Assembly (NCBI GenBank): GCA_030490835.1
Contig: CM059973.1
Coordinates: forward strand, 54,564,008-54,628,007
Direction of reading: 5' to 3'
Origin: Annona cherimola
Taxonomy: Eukaryota; Streptophyta; Magnoliopsida; Magnoliales; Annonaceae
DNA: 64,000 bases
Both the position numbers and the translations under genes were made by a program. The notes beneath the pieces were generated by a model. It was given only the letters and a program-made list of their open reading frames with translations, had not been told where the DNA came from and did no database searches. Positions 11,014 to 22,272 of the stretch are shown piece after piece (position 1 is the stretch's first letter; every line of letters starts with the position of its first letter).

Positions 11014-11615
11014 AATTTTTCTATACCATATTGAGAACAGAATTAAGAGAAATCTTGTGATTTTAAAAAATATGTTTTTTCTATCTTCTTTTGATTACAT
11101 AATTCTATATCTACCAATCTTACTTTTGAAAATAGGGTTCCCCAAGTATAGTTTTCATATACCAACTTTCCCCTGTTTTCCTATTTTATAAGCATTTTAC
11201 CTTTTTTTTATGACTGATGGTAATCCCTGTAAAAATTTTTCTTTATATATTGATTTAGATCCATCATCTAATAATTGTACATCAATTAAAAATACATCTT
11301 TATACCATTTAAAATTAGATATTTGTTTACATCTTAATTTTAATAACGTTTCTCTTATAATTGCTTGATTTATCTTTTAAGCATGCTAAAACAGAAACTT
11401 GCAAACTTACTCTTACTAATGGTTGAATAGCTATCTGAATTAATTCAAAATGAAAAAATTTAAATTCTTTGTCACATAAATCTTTAATGGCTTTCTTTTA
11501 TAATAATTGAATTTGAAGCGAGTCTTCTCCAAACTCTAATATAGTTTCAAGAGTTTTGATTCTGTACTCCGTTTTGAAATCATATGCCCCATTTTTATAA
11601 ATTTCTTTTATAAGG
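11014..11615 (-). repeat. Inverted chimeric pararetrovirus segment
   Basis: The minus strand of 11014-11363 repeats the coat-protein region at 12049-12398, and that of 11369-11508 repeats the movement-protein start at 9975-10117. On the minus strand the movement part runs directly into the coat part, so the inverted copy lacks what lies between them in a viral genome. Bases 11509-11615 add upstream movement-protein sequence not present in the plus-strand copy. The coat arms form an imperfect inverted repeat of about 350 bases around a loop of about 685 bases. Confidence 0.85.
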
Positions 11616-12600
11616 ACTTTATGTATTTTAAGGAAGATTCAGTTAAACTTTTACAAAGAATGTATATGAAAAATATAAAAAATTATTATCCAAGGTCATC
11701 TCCTGTAGATCAACAATTTGAAGAAGAATGAAAAACCACAGTAAATGAATTTAATCAAAATTCATTATATGAATAAAATATAGATGGTGCTAGTGAATAT
11801 CAAATTTAGAATATGTGTTGTAATAGCATGATAACATATACTCAACTATTAATACAACTTAGGAGATTTACAGCTCAAATAGTTGTTATAACTTTAACAT
11901 GGGGATTTACAGGATAATTAAAAGCTTGATGGGAAATACAACTAACCCCCGAAGAACAGATGACAATTGTCAATGATGAATAACCTGTAAACACCCTTAT
12001 AAGCACAATAATATATCAATTTCTAGGAAGGGTAGAAGATTATCAAACAATTATAAGAGAAAGATTATTAAAATTAAGATGTAAACAAATATCTAATTTC
12101 AAATGGTATAAAGATGTATTTTTAACTGATGTACAATTATTAGATGATGGATCTAAACTAGTATATAAAGGAAAATTTTTACAAGGATTACCATCAGTCA
12201 TAGAAAATAAGTTAAAAATGCTCATAAAACAGGAAAGCGGTGAAAAGTTAGTATATGAAAACTATACCTGGGGAACCCTATTTTCAAAAGTAAGATACAT
12301 AAGTACAAAATTATGTCATCAAAAGAAGATGGAAAAACACATTTTTTAAAATCACAAGATTTCTCTCAATTCTGTTCTCAATATGGTATAGAAAAATTAC
12401 CATTTTAAAGGAATCTTATAAAAAAATAAAAATTTCCTAAATTCAAATCTTATAAAAAGAGTAATTCTAATTTTCAAGGTAATAATTACCCTACATATTC
12501 TAGAAAACCATCAAGAAAAACTTATAAAAAATATCATAAAGCTAAACCACCTATTCCTAAAAATAAAAGGGATATTAAATGTTACAAATGAGACATTATG
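11616..12600 (+). pseudogene. Pararetroviral coat protein remnant with basic zinc-finger-like tail
   Basis: Capsid protein region. Landmarks are the NYYPRSSPVDQQFEEE block near 11680, the NIDGASEYQI block near 11780, a WGFTG-like block near 11905, and the longest open stretch (12010-12350) containing KLRCKQISNFKWYKD. A lysine- and arginine-rich tail follows (12420-12580) and ends near a cysteine motif (KRDIKCYK), the usual position of the nucleic-acid-binding CCHC finger, but the finger is incomplete. Several stops and at least one frame change are present. Confidence 0.75.
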
Positions 12601-13259
12601 CTTCAAACTATTATAAAAGGCAAGTAAAAGAATTATTAGCAAAAGAGAATTTGAGCCTTGAGTTTATTACTAAAAAACTTAAAGAATTGCCACAACATCA
12701 AGTGATGAGGATGACAGCATTGATGATGAACAGCTAAATTATATCCAAAATCAAGACACTTCAGGATCTGAGAACTTAGGCAATTGCTCTTATTCTCCAA
12801 ATGAATATCAAACCTCCTCATATTCAAATTATTATTCAATAAATATGTTAAATTCCACAAATAAAGTTTTGATGGATTTAATAAATCAAGTTCAAGACCC
12901 TAAGCAAAAGGCTGATCTCCTCAATAAAGTTTTAAATATCACTATGCAGAAATCCCCAGAAGAGGAAGTATTTTCTATAAAAGATTCTACATCATTATTT
13001 AACATCATAAAGCACTAAGAAAAATATTTAAAAAAGGTACCTAAACCACCAACAATCCCTGAGTTATATTAAGAAATAAAAGTAATGAAACAAGAAATAT
13101 CTGAACAAAAAAAATAGGATACAAGTCCTAGAGTTACAAAACTTAGATAAAAATGAAACAAAAGAGGAACAAAATCAAGACGAATTTGAACAATATTTAA
13201 GTGAAATAATAAAAGAAAAGAATCTAGACCGCCCAGAATTATCACTTCATATACTATAT
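12601..13259 (+). pseudogene. Linker region between coat and protease domains of the pararetrovirus
   Basis: Broken, acidic and lysine-rich coding-like sequence joins the coat and protease remnants. It has the AT-rich composition of the flanking viral domains and several stops. No domain is recognised. Confidence 0.5.
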
Positions 13260-13640
13260 CATCGAACTTAAAAAATTATATCCCAAAAATGGTATTTAAA
13301 AATAATAGTAAAAATTACAGATTATCCTTAAGATTTTACTATAGAATTAATAGCTTTCATAGAATCCAGAGTAGATTTAAACTGTATAAAGGAAGGAATA
13401 ATACCTATAAAATATTTTGAAACAACAAACTCGTCTATTGCCACTGTAGATGGTACAAACATGAGAGTAAAATATAAATTATCAAAAGCTCATATATATA
13501 ATAAAAATATTTATTTTCAAACTCCGTTCATACTAATTAAAAATATGCAACAAAAAATTATTGTAGGAACTCCATTTTTACAAATGATTAAATCTTTTAT
13601 AGTAACAAATGAAGAATTATATACCACAGTTTAAAATAGA
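13260..13640 (+). pseudogene. Pararetroviral aspartic protease remnant
   Basis: Retropepsin-like region. It retains the flap-side wording LNCIKEGIIPIKYFE and the C-terminal IVGTPFLQ block expected of caulimovirid proteases. The catalytic D-S/T-G position reads IESRVD, so the active site is lost. It lies directly upstream of the RT remnant. Confidence 0.75.
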
Positions 13641-13859
13641 GAAATTATTTTTTCATTCATAAAATCGCCAGAAATGTCACTCTTATTTGAATTAAAAGAA
13701 ACACTTTTATATAAAAAGAATTTTCTATGTTATCTAAAGGAACAAAATACTCTTAAACATATTGAGCAACAGATACAAGGACCTCTAAAAAATCAAATTG
13801 AATTTTTTGCTAAAAATTAGCTAAAGAAATTTGCTCTAAGCTTCCTAATGCTTTTTGGA

Positions 13860-15010
13860 ATAGAAAAAATATATAGTTAAACTGCCATATATAAATGAAT
13901 TTAATGAAAATAATATTCCTACTAAAGCTAGACCTATTCAGATGAATTTAAAATTATTAAAATATTATAAGCAAAAAATCCAGACCTTGTTGGATAAAAA
14001 TTTAATAAGGCCCAACAAATCGCCTTAGAGTTGTGCCGCATTTTATGTAAATAACGTTGCGGAAATAGAAAGAAGAGCCCCAAGATTAGTTATAAATTAT
14101 AAACCATTAAATAAAGTAATACAATAGATAAAGTATCCTCTCCCAAATAAAAAGGATTTATTACAAAGAATAATAAAGGCAAAAATATTTTCAAAATTCG
14201 ATTTAAAATCCAGATATTGACAAATTCAAATAGCAGAAGAAGACAAATATAAAACAGCATTTACCGTACCTTTTAGACACTATGAGTAGAATGTAATGTC
14301 TTTTGGTTTAAAAAATGCTCATTCTGAATTTCAAAATATAATGAATGATATATTTGACTCCTCTTTTGAATTTGTTATAGTTTATATTGATAATATTCTA
14401 CTATATTCAGATTCTATCCAACAACATTAGCAACATTTAAAAACATTCAGAAAACATAATTCACTATAATGGACTACTTTTATCTGAAATAAAAATAAAA
14501 TTATGTTAAACAGAAATACCCTTTTTAGGATTCGATATAAAAAATAATACCATCTAACCTATAAATAGAGCTATTACTTTTGCTGACAAATTTTCAGATG
14601 AAATAAAAGACAAAAAATAATTATAAATATTTCTAAATTGCTTAAAATATGTGTTAGAGTTTTATGAAAATGTTGCCCAAGATAGAAAACTATTAGCACA
14701 ACAATTAAAGAAAAATCTACTTCCATGGACAGATGAGCACACTAAAGCTGTTCGGAATATAAAAAATAAAATAAAATACCTACCATGCTTACATCTAGCT
14801 AATCCAAAACTATTTAAAATTGTTGAAACTGATACATCTGATATAGGATATGAGGGCATATTCAAACAAAAGTACGGTAATAAGGAATATATAATTCAAT
14901 ATACTTCAGGGTTATAGAATGGAACAAGACAAAAATACCCTCCTGATAAAAAGGAGATGCTAGCTATTGTTCTTTGTATTAATAATTTCAAGGAGACTTA
15001 AGCCAAACAT
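13860..15010 (+). pseudogene. Pararetroviral reverse transcriptase and RNase H remnant
   Basis: RT landmarks in order: a KARPIQMN block near 13930, LVINYKPLNKV near 14090, FSKFDLKS near 14190, and the catalytic-site region VYIDNILLYS near 14390. There the second aspartate of the usual Y-x-D-D box is replaced by N. The RNase H region includes the open piece 14651-14917 (LPWTDEH ... IVETDTSDIGYEGIF) and continues to RQKYPPDKKEMLAIV after one stop. At least eight stops interrupt the region. No integrase follows, which separates it from Ty3/gypsy elements. Confidence 0.85.
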
Positions 15011-15060
15011 TTTAAAATATTTTACTTCAAGCATTATTTGTTAAGAGGAATGATCTTTTT

Positions 15061-15401
15061 AGCTTGGACTACGCAAACGTTTTGCTTAACCCACATCAAA
15101 AAACTCATTTACAACATTTATTTTTTATTTTTTCTTTTATACTTGTCTATCTAAGTGTATTAAATATACAATTCAAGTTTTATCATTTTTAGATATGTCT
15201 ATATTTTTTGATATTTTTAATTTGAGATTTTTAAATATCTTTAAAAATCTCAAGAAAATATATACACATATTTAAAAATGGTAAAACTTGATTTATATGT
15301 GAAATATACTTTGATAAATAAGTGTATGAATAAAAAGACAAAAAATGTTGTAAATGAGTTTTTTGAGATAAGCTAAGCAAATTTCTCACTTAGCTTAGGC
15401 T
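15061..15401. mobile_element. Foldback element (MULE-like family), copy 1
   Basis: The two halves are inverted copies of each other over about 150 bases (ACTCATTTACAACATTT near 15106 against AAATGTTGTAAATGAGT near 15347). The inner arm has the TCTAAGTGTATT and TTTTATCATTTTTAGATAT blocks shared with the other foldbacks in this window. The right end contains an 8 bp self-inverted repeat, AAGCTAAG with CTTAGCTT. It abuts the end of the pararetrovirus. No clear target duplication. Confidence 0.7.
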
Positions 15402-15963
15402 AACGGGATCACTTTTCATTTGTTAAAGCTCTAATATAATAGAAATTTTTTTCAAGAGTACTAAAATTTTATGGCAAGGTCAAACAAAGCCTAACAAAGT
15501 TTAGTACATTGTAATTTATGAACAATCCATTTATTCACTTTCAATACAGGTACAACTCATGTTAGGTAGATTTAAGGATAATAATATTCTCACCTTAATT
15601 TTAAAACTCTCACCTACTTTATATTGTGACCTACTATAATTTGTTATTTAATCTTGATTGTTTCAACTTCAAATTAGTTTTTAAAAATATATTTTATTTT
15701 TATATTAAATTTTTACTTACAAAATTATAACCAACACTATAATAGTATAAATTTTAAAATATTTATTTAATAAATAAATTAAATATTATTTTACATTTTA
15801 GAGATGTATTTTGTATCGTTTTAATTACAGTGTATTTCAAAAAATATATTAAATATATATTTGCAATTTGGGTAGGTTTTCTTTTACCTACTATGGAACC
15901 TACAATGAATTCTATTTATAATCTACCCTCCTCTATAGGTAAGGAAAAAACTCTTGACGTTTA
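15402..15963. other. AT-rich intergenic sequence
   Basis: No coding frame or recognised repeat family; A+T-rich throughout. Confidence 0.4.
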
Positions 15964-16239
15964 GGTTATGTTTGACAAATAGCAAAAAATGACAAGCTAA
16001 AACTTTTCACTTTCTATAATTATCTTATTTTAATTATTTTTTCACATCTTCTTATCCAACTATTATAATTTTCAATCATTTTTACGCAACTACCCACATA
16101 ACTAACTTATCTATTTTAATTTTATTATTTTTACTCCTCATCATTACCTCTAATATATCATATCATTTTCTTTTAATTTAATAATTTCTATGCCAAAAAA
16201 TTTTCATCTAAAATTTTTTATAACTTCTTAGACACACCC
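15964..16239 (+). mobile_element. Tourist-like MITE, decayed
   Basis: Starts GGTTATGTTTGAC and ends GACACACCC. It contains the internal wording of the family (CTAAAACTTTTCACT, ACTCCTCATCATTACC). The terminal bases are mutated. The TAA/TTA site is only partly preserved (TTA left, TTC right). Confidence 0.65.
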
Positions 16240-16248
16240 TTCTAGAGT

Positions 16249-16430
16249 GGTGAGAATGGAATAAAATATATTTGGAGAAGTGACGAAATGTTGTAATATG
16301 ATATAGATAAAGTAAAAATGAGCAGAGTGATTAAAAAAAATAAGAAAAAATGATTAAAAATAGAGATAAAAATATGAAAATTAGGTAGTTGTTTGACTTC
16401 TCCTCATTCTATTCCATTTCATTCTCGTTA
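16249..16430. mobile_element. Short MITE with GAGAATGGAAT inverted ends
   Basis: The left end TGAGAATGGAATAAAATA is matched in inverse by CATTCTATTCCATTTCATTCTC at the right end; the TIR extends over about 30 bases. It carries no coding sequence. Confidence 0.5.
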
Positions 16431-16478
16431 ATCTTGCTTTACAGATGTTTAATAACTGTGCCCATATATACATGAGCA

Positions 16479-17345
16479 CTATTAGATGTGTAATTCGAAT
16501 TTATCTCAATCTTAATCTTATCTTATTTGTGAAAATCTAGTTTACGTTGAATTTCAAGTTAGAAATTAGCTGATGAATTATATTTTATTTAAAAGTAATG
16601 AGATTAGAATTTTGTATAAGGGGGTGTTTGGCAATGACAAAAAGTTTTCACCTAAAACTTTTCAATCTAAAACTTTTCATTCTCTACAACTCTTCTATTT
16701 TTTAATTATTTTTTTACATATTCCAACACAAACCACCCTACTTTTCAATCATTTCTACACAATTACCTATACAACTAACCTATCTATTTTAACTTTATCC
16801 TCTTCACTCCTCATTATTACCCCTATCATATCATATCATTTGACAACTTTTATTCTTCAAAACTTTTCACCAAAAGTTTTATTCATTCCCAAACACACCC
16901 TAAGTATATACTAACAACAAATTATGTAAGGAAACATAATGATATAGTCAAACAATAGATTTTTAAAAAATAAAGTAATATAAAGAATATTTAACATCTA
17001 AAATAAGATAAAGGAAGAAAATTAATAAACGTAAAAGTAAATGATAGAAATATAAAAATAAAAATAAATGAAAATATAATAATAATATAACAAATATGTA
17101 TTCAAACATAAATATAAATAATATACAAATATAAAGAATATTGTTTAGATATTATATATAAAATATATCTTATAATAAATATAAAATAGGGAATTCGGCT
17201 TAGATTCACTTGAATATTGACTCTATTATATATTACAAATCAAGTTTCTCGGATTTCATTCTCCAAGTTCGAGTTGTAAAAAAATAAGTTCTAATATTGT
17301 TAGAATTCAGATTCAGGTTTAACTCAGTCAAAATTGCACCTCTAG
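16479..17345. mobile_element. hAT-like non-autonomous element carrying a nested Tourist MITE
   Basis: The left end TAGATGTGTAATT and the inverted right end TAGAGGTGCAATT are near-identical. The right two thirds (16920-17340) match 56790-57235, another copy of the family. A Tourist MITE (16620-16900) is inserted inside. Family placement rests on TAG-starting ends and overall form; the target duplication is not clear. Confidence 0.5.
16620..16900 (+). mobile_element. Tourist-like MITE with TAA target duplication
   Basis: Starts GGGGGTGTTTGG, ends CCCAAACACACCC, and is flanked by TAA at 16617-16619 and 16901-16903. These are the features of PIF/Harbinger-derived Tourist MITEs. This is the best-preserved member of the dominant MITE family in the window (about 280 bp, CTAAAACTTTTCA near the left end). 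Confidence 0.88.
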
Positions 17346-17432
17346 CTATTATTAGGTAGTTTACCTCAAATTGCATGCAAGAGTTTTATAGGCCAATAGT
17401 TGAGCTCATCATGCAAGTCATGTTAGAAAATA

Positions 17433-17603
17433 GGATGTGTTTGAAATATGATAAAAAGTAATAAAAAAGGTTTTGGGAAAATAGCAAAGCAATATAATAT
17501 AAGTAATGATATGAGAATGATGTAAATAAATAATAGGAAAATAAGATAAAAGTGGAAAAAAACTTCTTGAGTTGAAATTTTTTTGTTGTTTCTAAATGTA
17601 CCC
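17433..17603 (-). mobile_element. Tourist-like MITE, short copy in reverse orientation
   Basis: Starts GGATGTGTTTG and ends AAATGTACCC, with ATA on both sides. The internal wording is the reverse complement of the family. Confidence 0.6.
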
Positions 17604-17740
17604 ATAATTCTTTTTTCATTCCATTTGTTATGAAGGTGAGAGGATTGTTCAATTCTTAAGGTTTGGAGGGTAAAACTTATGAAAGAAAAAAAATTTTATT
17701 TAGGAGAAATTGATGTGATATGACATGAGAAGGAAAAAAC

Positions 17741-18000
17741 TGTGTATGTTTGGCAAAGGCTAAAATTTTTCCAATCAAAGCGTTTCATTTTTCATAACTA
17801 TATTTTTTAAAATTACTTCTTCACATTTTTCTGTATAATTGTCCCATCTTTTAATCATTTCTACACATATACTTATATAATAAATTTATCTATTTTTATA
17901 TTTTTCTCTTTATTCTTTATCATTACTCATATCATATTATATATATATTTTTCATTTTAAAAACTTTTATAACAAAATTTTTATCCAAAATTTAGCACTT
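17741..18000 (+). mobile_element. Tourist-like MITE, decayed
   Basis: The left end TGTATGTTTGGCAAAG and the internal blocks (CATTTCTACACA-like, TCATTACTCATATCATATT) follow the family. The right end is eroded and merges into the foldback element that follows. Confidence 0.55.
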
Positions 18001-18016
18001 TCTAAATATGAGGATT

Positions 18017-18358
18017 ATTTCAATGCAACCAGATGCATTAAAAATATATATTTTTTTTATAAAACTCTTAATTCGAGTGTATTTAATTTAAAATCCAATT
18101 TTTACCTTTTTGGAAATACGTATGTATATTTTTTTGATTTTTGAAAATAAGGGTAGTTAGTCCTTTAAATAGTACCCAAACCCCCTTATTTTTTAAAAAT
18201 AAAAATATGTACATATTTTTAAAATAGTAAAACTTAATTTATAGATTAAATATAGTTACATTAAAAGTCTTATTAAAGAAAATTTTAATAATAATAATAA
18301 TAAATGAGATTTTCAGCTAAATATATTAAAATTTCAATGCATCCAGTTGCATTGAAAT
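18017..18358. mobile_element. Foldback element (MULE-like family), copy 2
   Basis: The ends are AATGCA-spacer-TGCATT on the left (18022-18039) and TTTCAATGCA-spacer-TGCATTGAAA on the right (18332-18357), so each end is itself a small palindrome. Inner arms contain GAGTGTATTTAAT and TTTTTACCTTTTTGG, and the centre pairs AATAAGGGTA with CCCCTTATT. No target duplication was found. Confidence 0.65.
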
Positions 18359-18458
18359 ATTCTCTTCCAAATACACCCTTTTTCATGGAAATTTTTTGGT
18401 GAATACTAAGTACACCCTCAATCTGCTTAACATCAAGATACCAAATTACTCACTCTAA

Positions 18459-18980
18459 GGGAGGTGTTTATTAGTATCTAAAATTTTTCAAATCAAAACT
18501 TTTTCATTTAAAACTTTTCACTTATCATAATACCCTATTTTTTAATTATTTATTCATTTTTTTCTATACAATTACTTTACTTTTCACCTATTTCTACACA
18601 ATTATTTATACATCTAAATTATCTATTTTAATATTATTTTTCTGACTTTTTATCGTTAACTCTTATTATATCATATCATTTCCTCGTATTTCAAAAATTT
18701 CTATACCAAACATTTTTCAACAAAGAGTGTGTTTCAAAGTGAAAAAATTTTGGATAAAAAGTTTTTAATGTGAAAGTTTTTAAATTGATAGAAGATAATG
18801 TGATATGATAGATGTGACGATAAAGAGTGCGGAGAATAATGTTAAGATAGATACGTTAGTTTTATGAGTAGTTGTGTAGAAATGATTGGAAAATAAAATA
18901 ATTATATGATAAAATGTAAAAAAATAATTAAAAATATGGTAGTTTTTAAAATTAAAAAGTTTTAAGACACGTTTGTTTAT
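18459..18980. mobile_element. Two abutting Tourist-like MITEs in opposite orientation
   Basis: 18459-18722 reads in the plus orientation (left end GGGAGGTGTTTATTAG, preceded by TAA). 18725-18980 reads as the reverse complement, starting GAGTGTGTTTCAAAG. The facing ends are incomplete. Together they form a large imperfect inverted repeat just upstream of the host gene. Confidence 0.55.
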
Positions 18981-19084
18981 AATAAAAATATTACAACCTT
19001 AGATTGAAAAGCTTTTGTTTTTTTTTATGAGCATGCATGAAAGTATTATCACTTCCCCCACACAAAAAAGAAATTCGAAGTGAA

Positions 19085-19190
19085 TGCCAGCATATCACCG
19101 GACGGTCTCGAATCAGATCAGAAGGTGGCCCACCCGCAACCAGATTGATTAACCTTTTCCAGTTTTTTCACATAAAAAACCAACCACGCA
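19085..19190 (+). promoter_or_regulatory. Proximal promoter region of the ataxin-2 homologue (putative)
   Basis: Base composition changes sharply from AT-rich to GC-richer at about 19070. A GGCCCA element near 19127 (site II-like TGGGCC on the other strand) lies just upstream of the CT-rich leader. No convincing TATA box is seen. The start of transcription is inferred, not observed. Confidence 0.35.
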
Positions 19191-19408
19191 CGAGCCTGCG
19201 CTCCGCTCGTCTCCGCTTTGCTCCGCATTTTCGCTGATCAGCTGTCTGCGCTCACGTTCGCTCTCTAGCGCTGCCTGGGTTCTTCTCTTCCTCTTCCCCC
19301 TTGGAAACCCTAAAACCCAGCCCTCCTTCCAGCAAACTCACATTTTCCCTCCATTTTCTTCCTCATACACTGCTTTCTTGGCCTAGCCCTATTTTCCTTA
19401 CTCCAAAG
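19190..19408 (+). other. Noncoding first exon (5' UTR) of the ataxin-2 homologue
   Basis: CT-rich plant leader-like sequence ending at CTCCAAAG followed by the donor GTACGG at 19409. It contains a telo-box AAACCCTAA at 19305-19313, a motif common in leaders and promoters of translation-related plant genes. The 5' edge is approximate. Linking it to the coding exon at 26248 is inference: both are on the same strand and there is no other gene between. Confidence 0.5.
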
Positions 19409-21833
19409 GTACGGATTTCTCTCGCTCCCCACCTTCTCCTCCCCTCCATGCAATCTATCGAGTGCAAAAATTAAGGTTTTTTTTTTTTGGCAGTTTTCGA
19501 ATGAAATTGTAGTATACACCAATACGTAGTTGTTCTCCTGGTTGATTTAGATTCCTGGTTTATAATTTGATGCGATCGCGTATTGATGCCTTCAGATATT
19601 GGTTTCCCTTGATCTGGGGTCGTCTATCGTTTTCTCTGGAAAGCGTTTTTCTTTTGTTGCTTTTTCCTGCGGGAAAAGCACAACTGCGCGCCGCAAATCA
19701 GCTATGGGTTTTATCGTTGGGTTGATCCTATTTTGTTTGGGATATAGACGTTAGGGCTGCTTTCGTTTGTGCATGCTTTCCGAATTGGATACGAAGGGAA
19801 GCTGTTTGGCGGTCGGAACAGAGAGAATCCACCGTGTTGATTCCTACGGTCTTGGAATTGGGATGTTGATGAGCCGATGTTTGGCCCTGGAAGACCCAAA
19901 AAAGCGTGGGTGATTTTGAAGCAGCTTGGCAGCTTACGCATGCCAATTGTCCACCTTTTTGGATTTTAACTAACAAAACTTTCCCATGTTCTAATGTTGA
20001 TTTATCTGGAGCGGAAGCTCATACTATTCTTCTGGACTGTTGGTGGCTATTGTTTTTCCATTACTTGTCCAACTTCCAGAGTGCATTCTTGCGAAGTGGC
20101 TGTTTGACATTTCCTTACTACAATTAAATTACCATGATTTAGGTGCTGTAGTTAATTTTTTTTCTAGATGCAAATTTGGCTCTTCATAACTGGCTTATGG
20201 ATTAACACATGTAAAGAAGTTGACACTAGTATCTCACAACCATGGTGATGTCTGCATAAAATCTATCAACATGGTTACAGCCATCATTACTGTTGCTGCT
20301 GTTGTAATCATCAAATAGGTTGTGCATCCTGTAATGCTGTTCCTGCAATCTTGGGTCATGCCCTCGGCTAGCTTACACATTTCGAGGCCGTTGAACAACC
20401 TTTGTTCTTTTTAAATGTCCTTTCCATTAAACGCTCTTCGACTAGGTTTGTTCTTGGTTTATGCAATCGAACAGCTTAAAGATCTACTTAGCATGTTTTC
20501 TTCGCTGTAGAAAATCATTTTCTAGATGCAGAAGATTAAAATTTCTTCATTCTTGGAAATGATTTTCTAGATGCAAAAAGTTGATTTTATCTTATGGTAA
20601 TGTATGCATCTTTTTTTGCAAAAGGTAGCTTTAAAACTAGGAATGCTTCTCTGTTTGACCTCACTAGTAGAGTAGGGGCTGAGAAATCAAAATGCTGTTA
20701 GGTTCTGTTTGTAGTTCTTAGAGAGAGAAAGTGAGGGATTATGTAGATTCCATATTGTTATAGAGATAAAGCGAGGGATGATGTAGTAGTTCCACATTAT
20801 TATAGAGATAAGAGTGAGGGATTATGTTGAAAACAAGTTTGCTTTTTAATGTGAAAAACAACTGTATGAAGTACCTGTTAGATTATGTGATAGTTTGAAT
20901 TGACAATTTTAGCTTAGATGATAGTTGTTAGATCATATGATTGCTCGAATTGACAATTTTATTTGAAATTTAGCAAGAACAGGAGAAAGTAATTGTATTT
21001 CATTAGTTTTCAAATTTTTACTTCCAAAATAAACAAGACTGTGAAGAATACTGGGTATTGCCTTCAAGATGATTCAATTTATACTTTTGCATATGTTATG
21101 TTTGTATTGGGATTATCTAACTTGAGAAAAATTGCCCTATTAGAGGTACCTCCTTGTACCAATCGCTTTTCTGAAAATTTTGTTACGCAAGGATCAACTC
21201 TGCTCCACCTTCCTGTCTCTCTCTCTCTCCCCTCCACACCCCCCCCCTCTCCCATTCTTTAATGATTTGTTAAAATTATCTTTGGTTTTCTACCCCAATT
21301 TTTTGCTTCAGGTTTCTGCCATTGATGGTCCTTTTGTGTCCCTCATAACAGCTGTTAATAATTTCTTTATATTTACTTTGTTTATTAGTTATGTTGGGTG
21401 TGAAATATTTGATAGAATAAATGAGGGTGGATTTTGAGAAAAAAAAAGCAGGCCCTCTAAATAGTGGATGAAAGGGAGTAAGGATCCAGAGAAAATAACA
21501 AAATAAGAGAAGAGATTTAGAGAAAAACAGACAAATATATAAATATGATAAACCCTCAATCAAATAACTCATCAATAATGGAAGTATATAATAGTATGAA
21601 TAGCCTTAAATAAAACAAATAAAACATTTAGATTTGGAGTGTTATCCATTTACATAGTCTTGCCCTAGCTTTATTACAAAGATTTTATTTCCCATGATTC
21701 AAATGTACTCCTCCATTCACAAAGGCAACAACTCTTGTTGTTGTGCGAAGGCCCTCATATGTTTTGAGCACTTGATGGATGCATCAAATCTGTACTCAAG
21801 AAATTAGATTTCTAGACACTTAACATTTACTTA

Positions 21834-22272
21834 GGGTGTGTCGCATTCCCATAAATTTGTCAATAAAAAATTTTTTAATTTAAAACTTTTCATTGTCCAC
21901 AACTAACATTTACTTAAGGTGTGTTACATTCCCATAAATTTTTCAATAAAAAACTTTTTAATCTAAAATTTTTCATTCTCCACAACTAACATTTACTTAG
22001 GGTGTGTTGCATTCCCATAAATTTCTCAATAAAAAGTTTTTAATCTAAAACTTTTCATCCTCCACAACTATCCTATTTTCTAATCATTTCTTCTTATCTT
22101 CTTATACAACTACCCTACTTCTCAATTATTTCTGTGCAACCACAATTTTATTCTTTTTACTCTTCATTATTATTCCGATTATATCATATCACTTCTCCTA
22201 TTTCAAAAAGTTTTGCACCAAAAATTTTTCTTTCAAAAGTTTTAGAAGTTTTATCAAATACCAAGCACACCC
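21834..22272 (+). mobile_element. Tourist-like MITE with triplicated 5' end
   Basis: Starts GGGTGTGTCGC, ends CAAGCACACCC, and is flanked by TTA at 21831-21833 and 22273-22275. The first 83 bases, together with the flank TAACATTTACTTA, occur three times in tandem (starting about 21821, 21904 and 21987), which makes the copy longer than its relatives. Confidence 0.8.

Larger units (their letters stand above)
9975..15060 (+). mobile_element. Endogenous pararetrovirus (Caulimoviridae), decayed and rearranged
   Basis: On the plus strand, broken frames give in order a 30K-type movement protein, a coat protein, a basic zinc-finger-like stretch, a retropepsin-like protease, a reverse transcriptase and an RNase H. 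That order and the movement protein together point to Caulimoviridae; LTR elements lack the latter. The single-path order resembles petuviruses and florendoviruses, but the genus is not resolved. No integrase and no LTRs are present. Many stops and frameshifts interrupt every domain, and one segment is inverted (11014-11615). This is a dead genomic copy. Confidence 0.88.

Noticed and set aside
13860..15010. Ty3/gypsy pol instead of a pararetrovirus
   Set aside because: RT and RNase H alone could fit, but a movement-protein domain lies upstream, no integrase follows and no LTRs flank the region.
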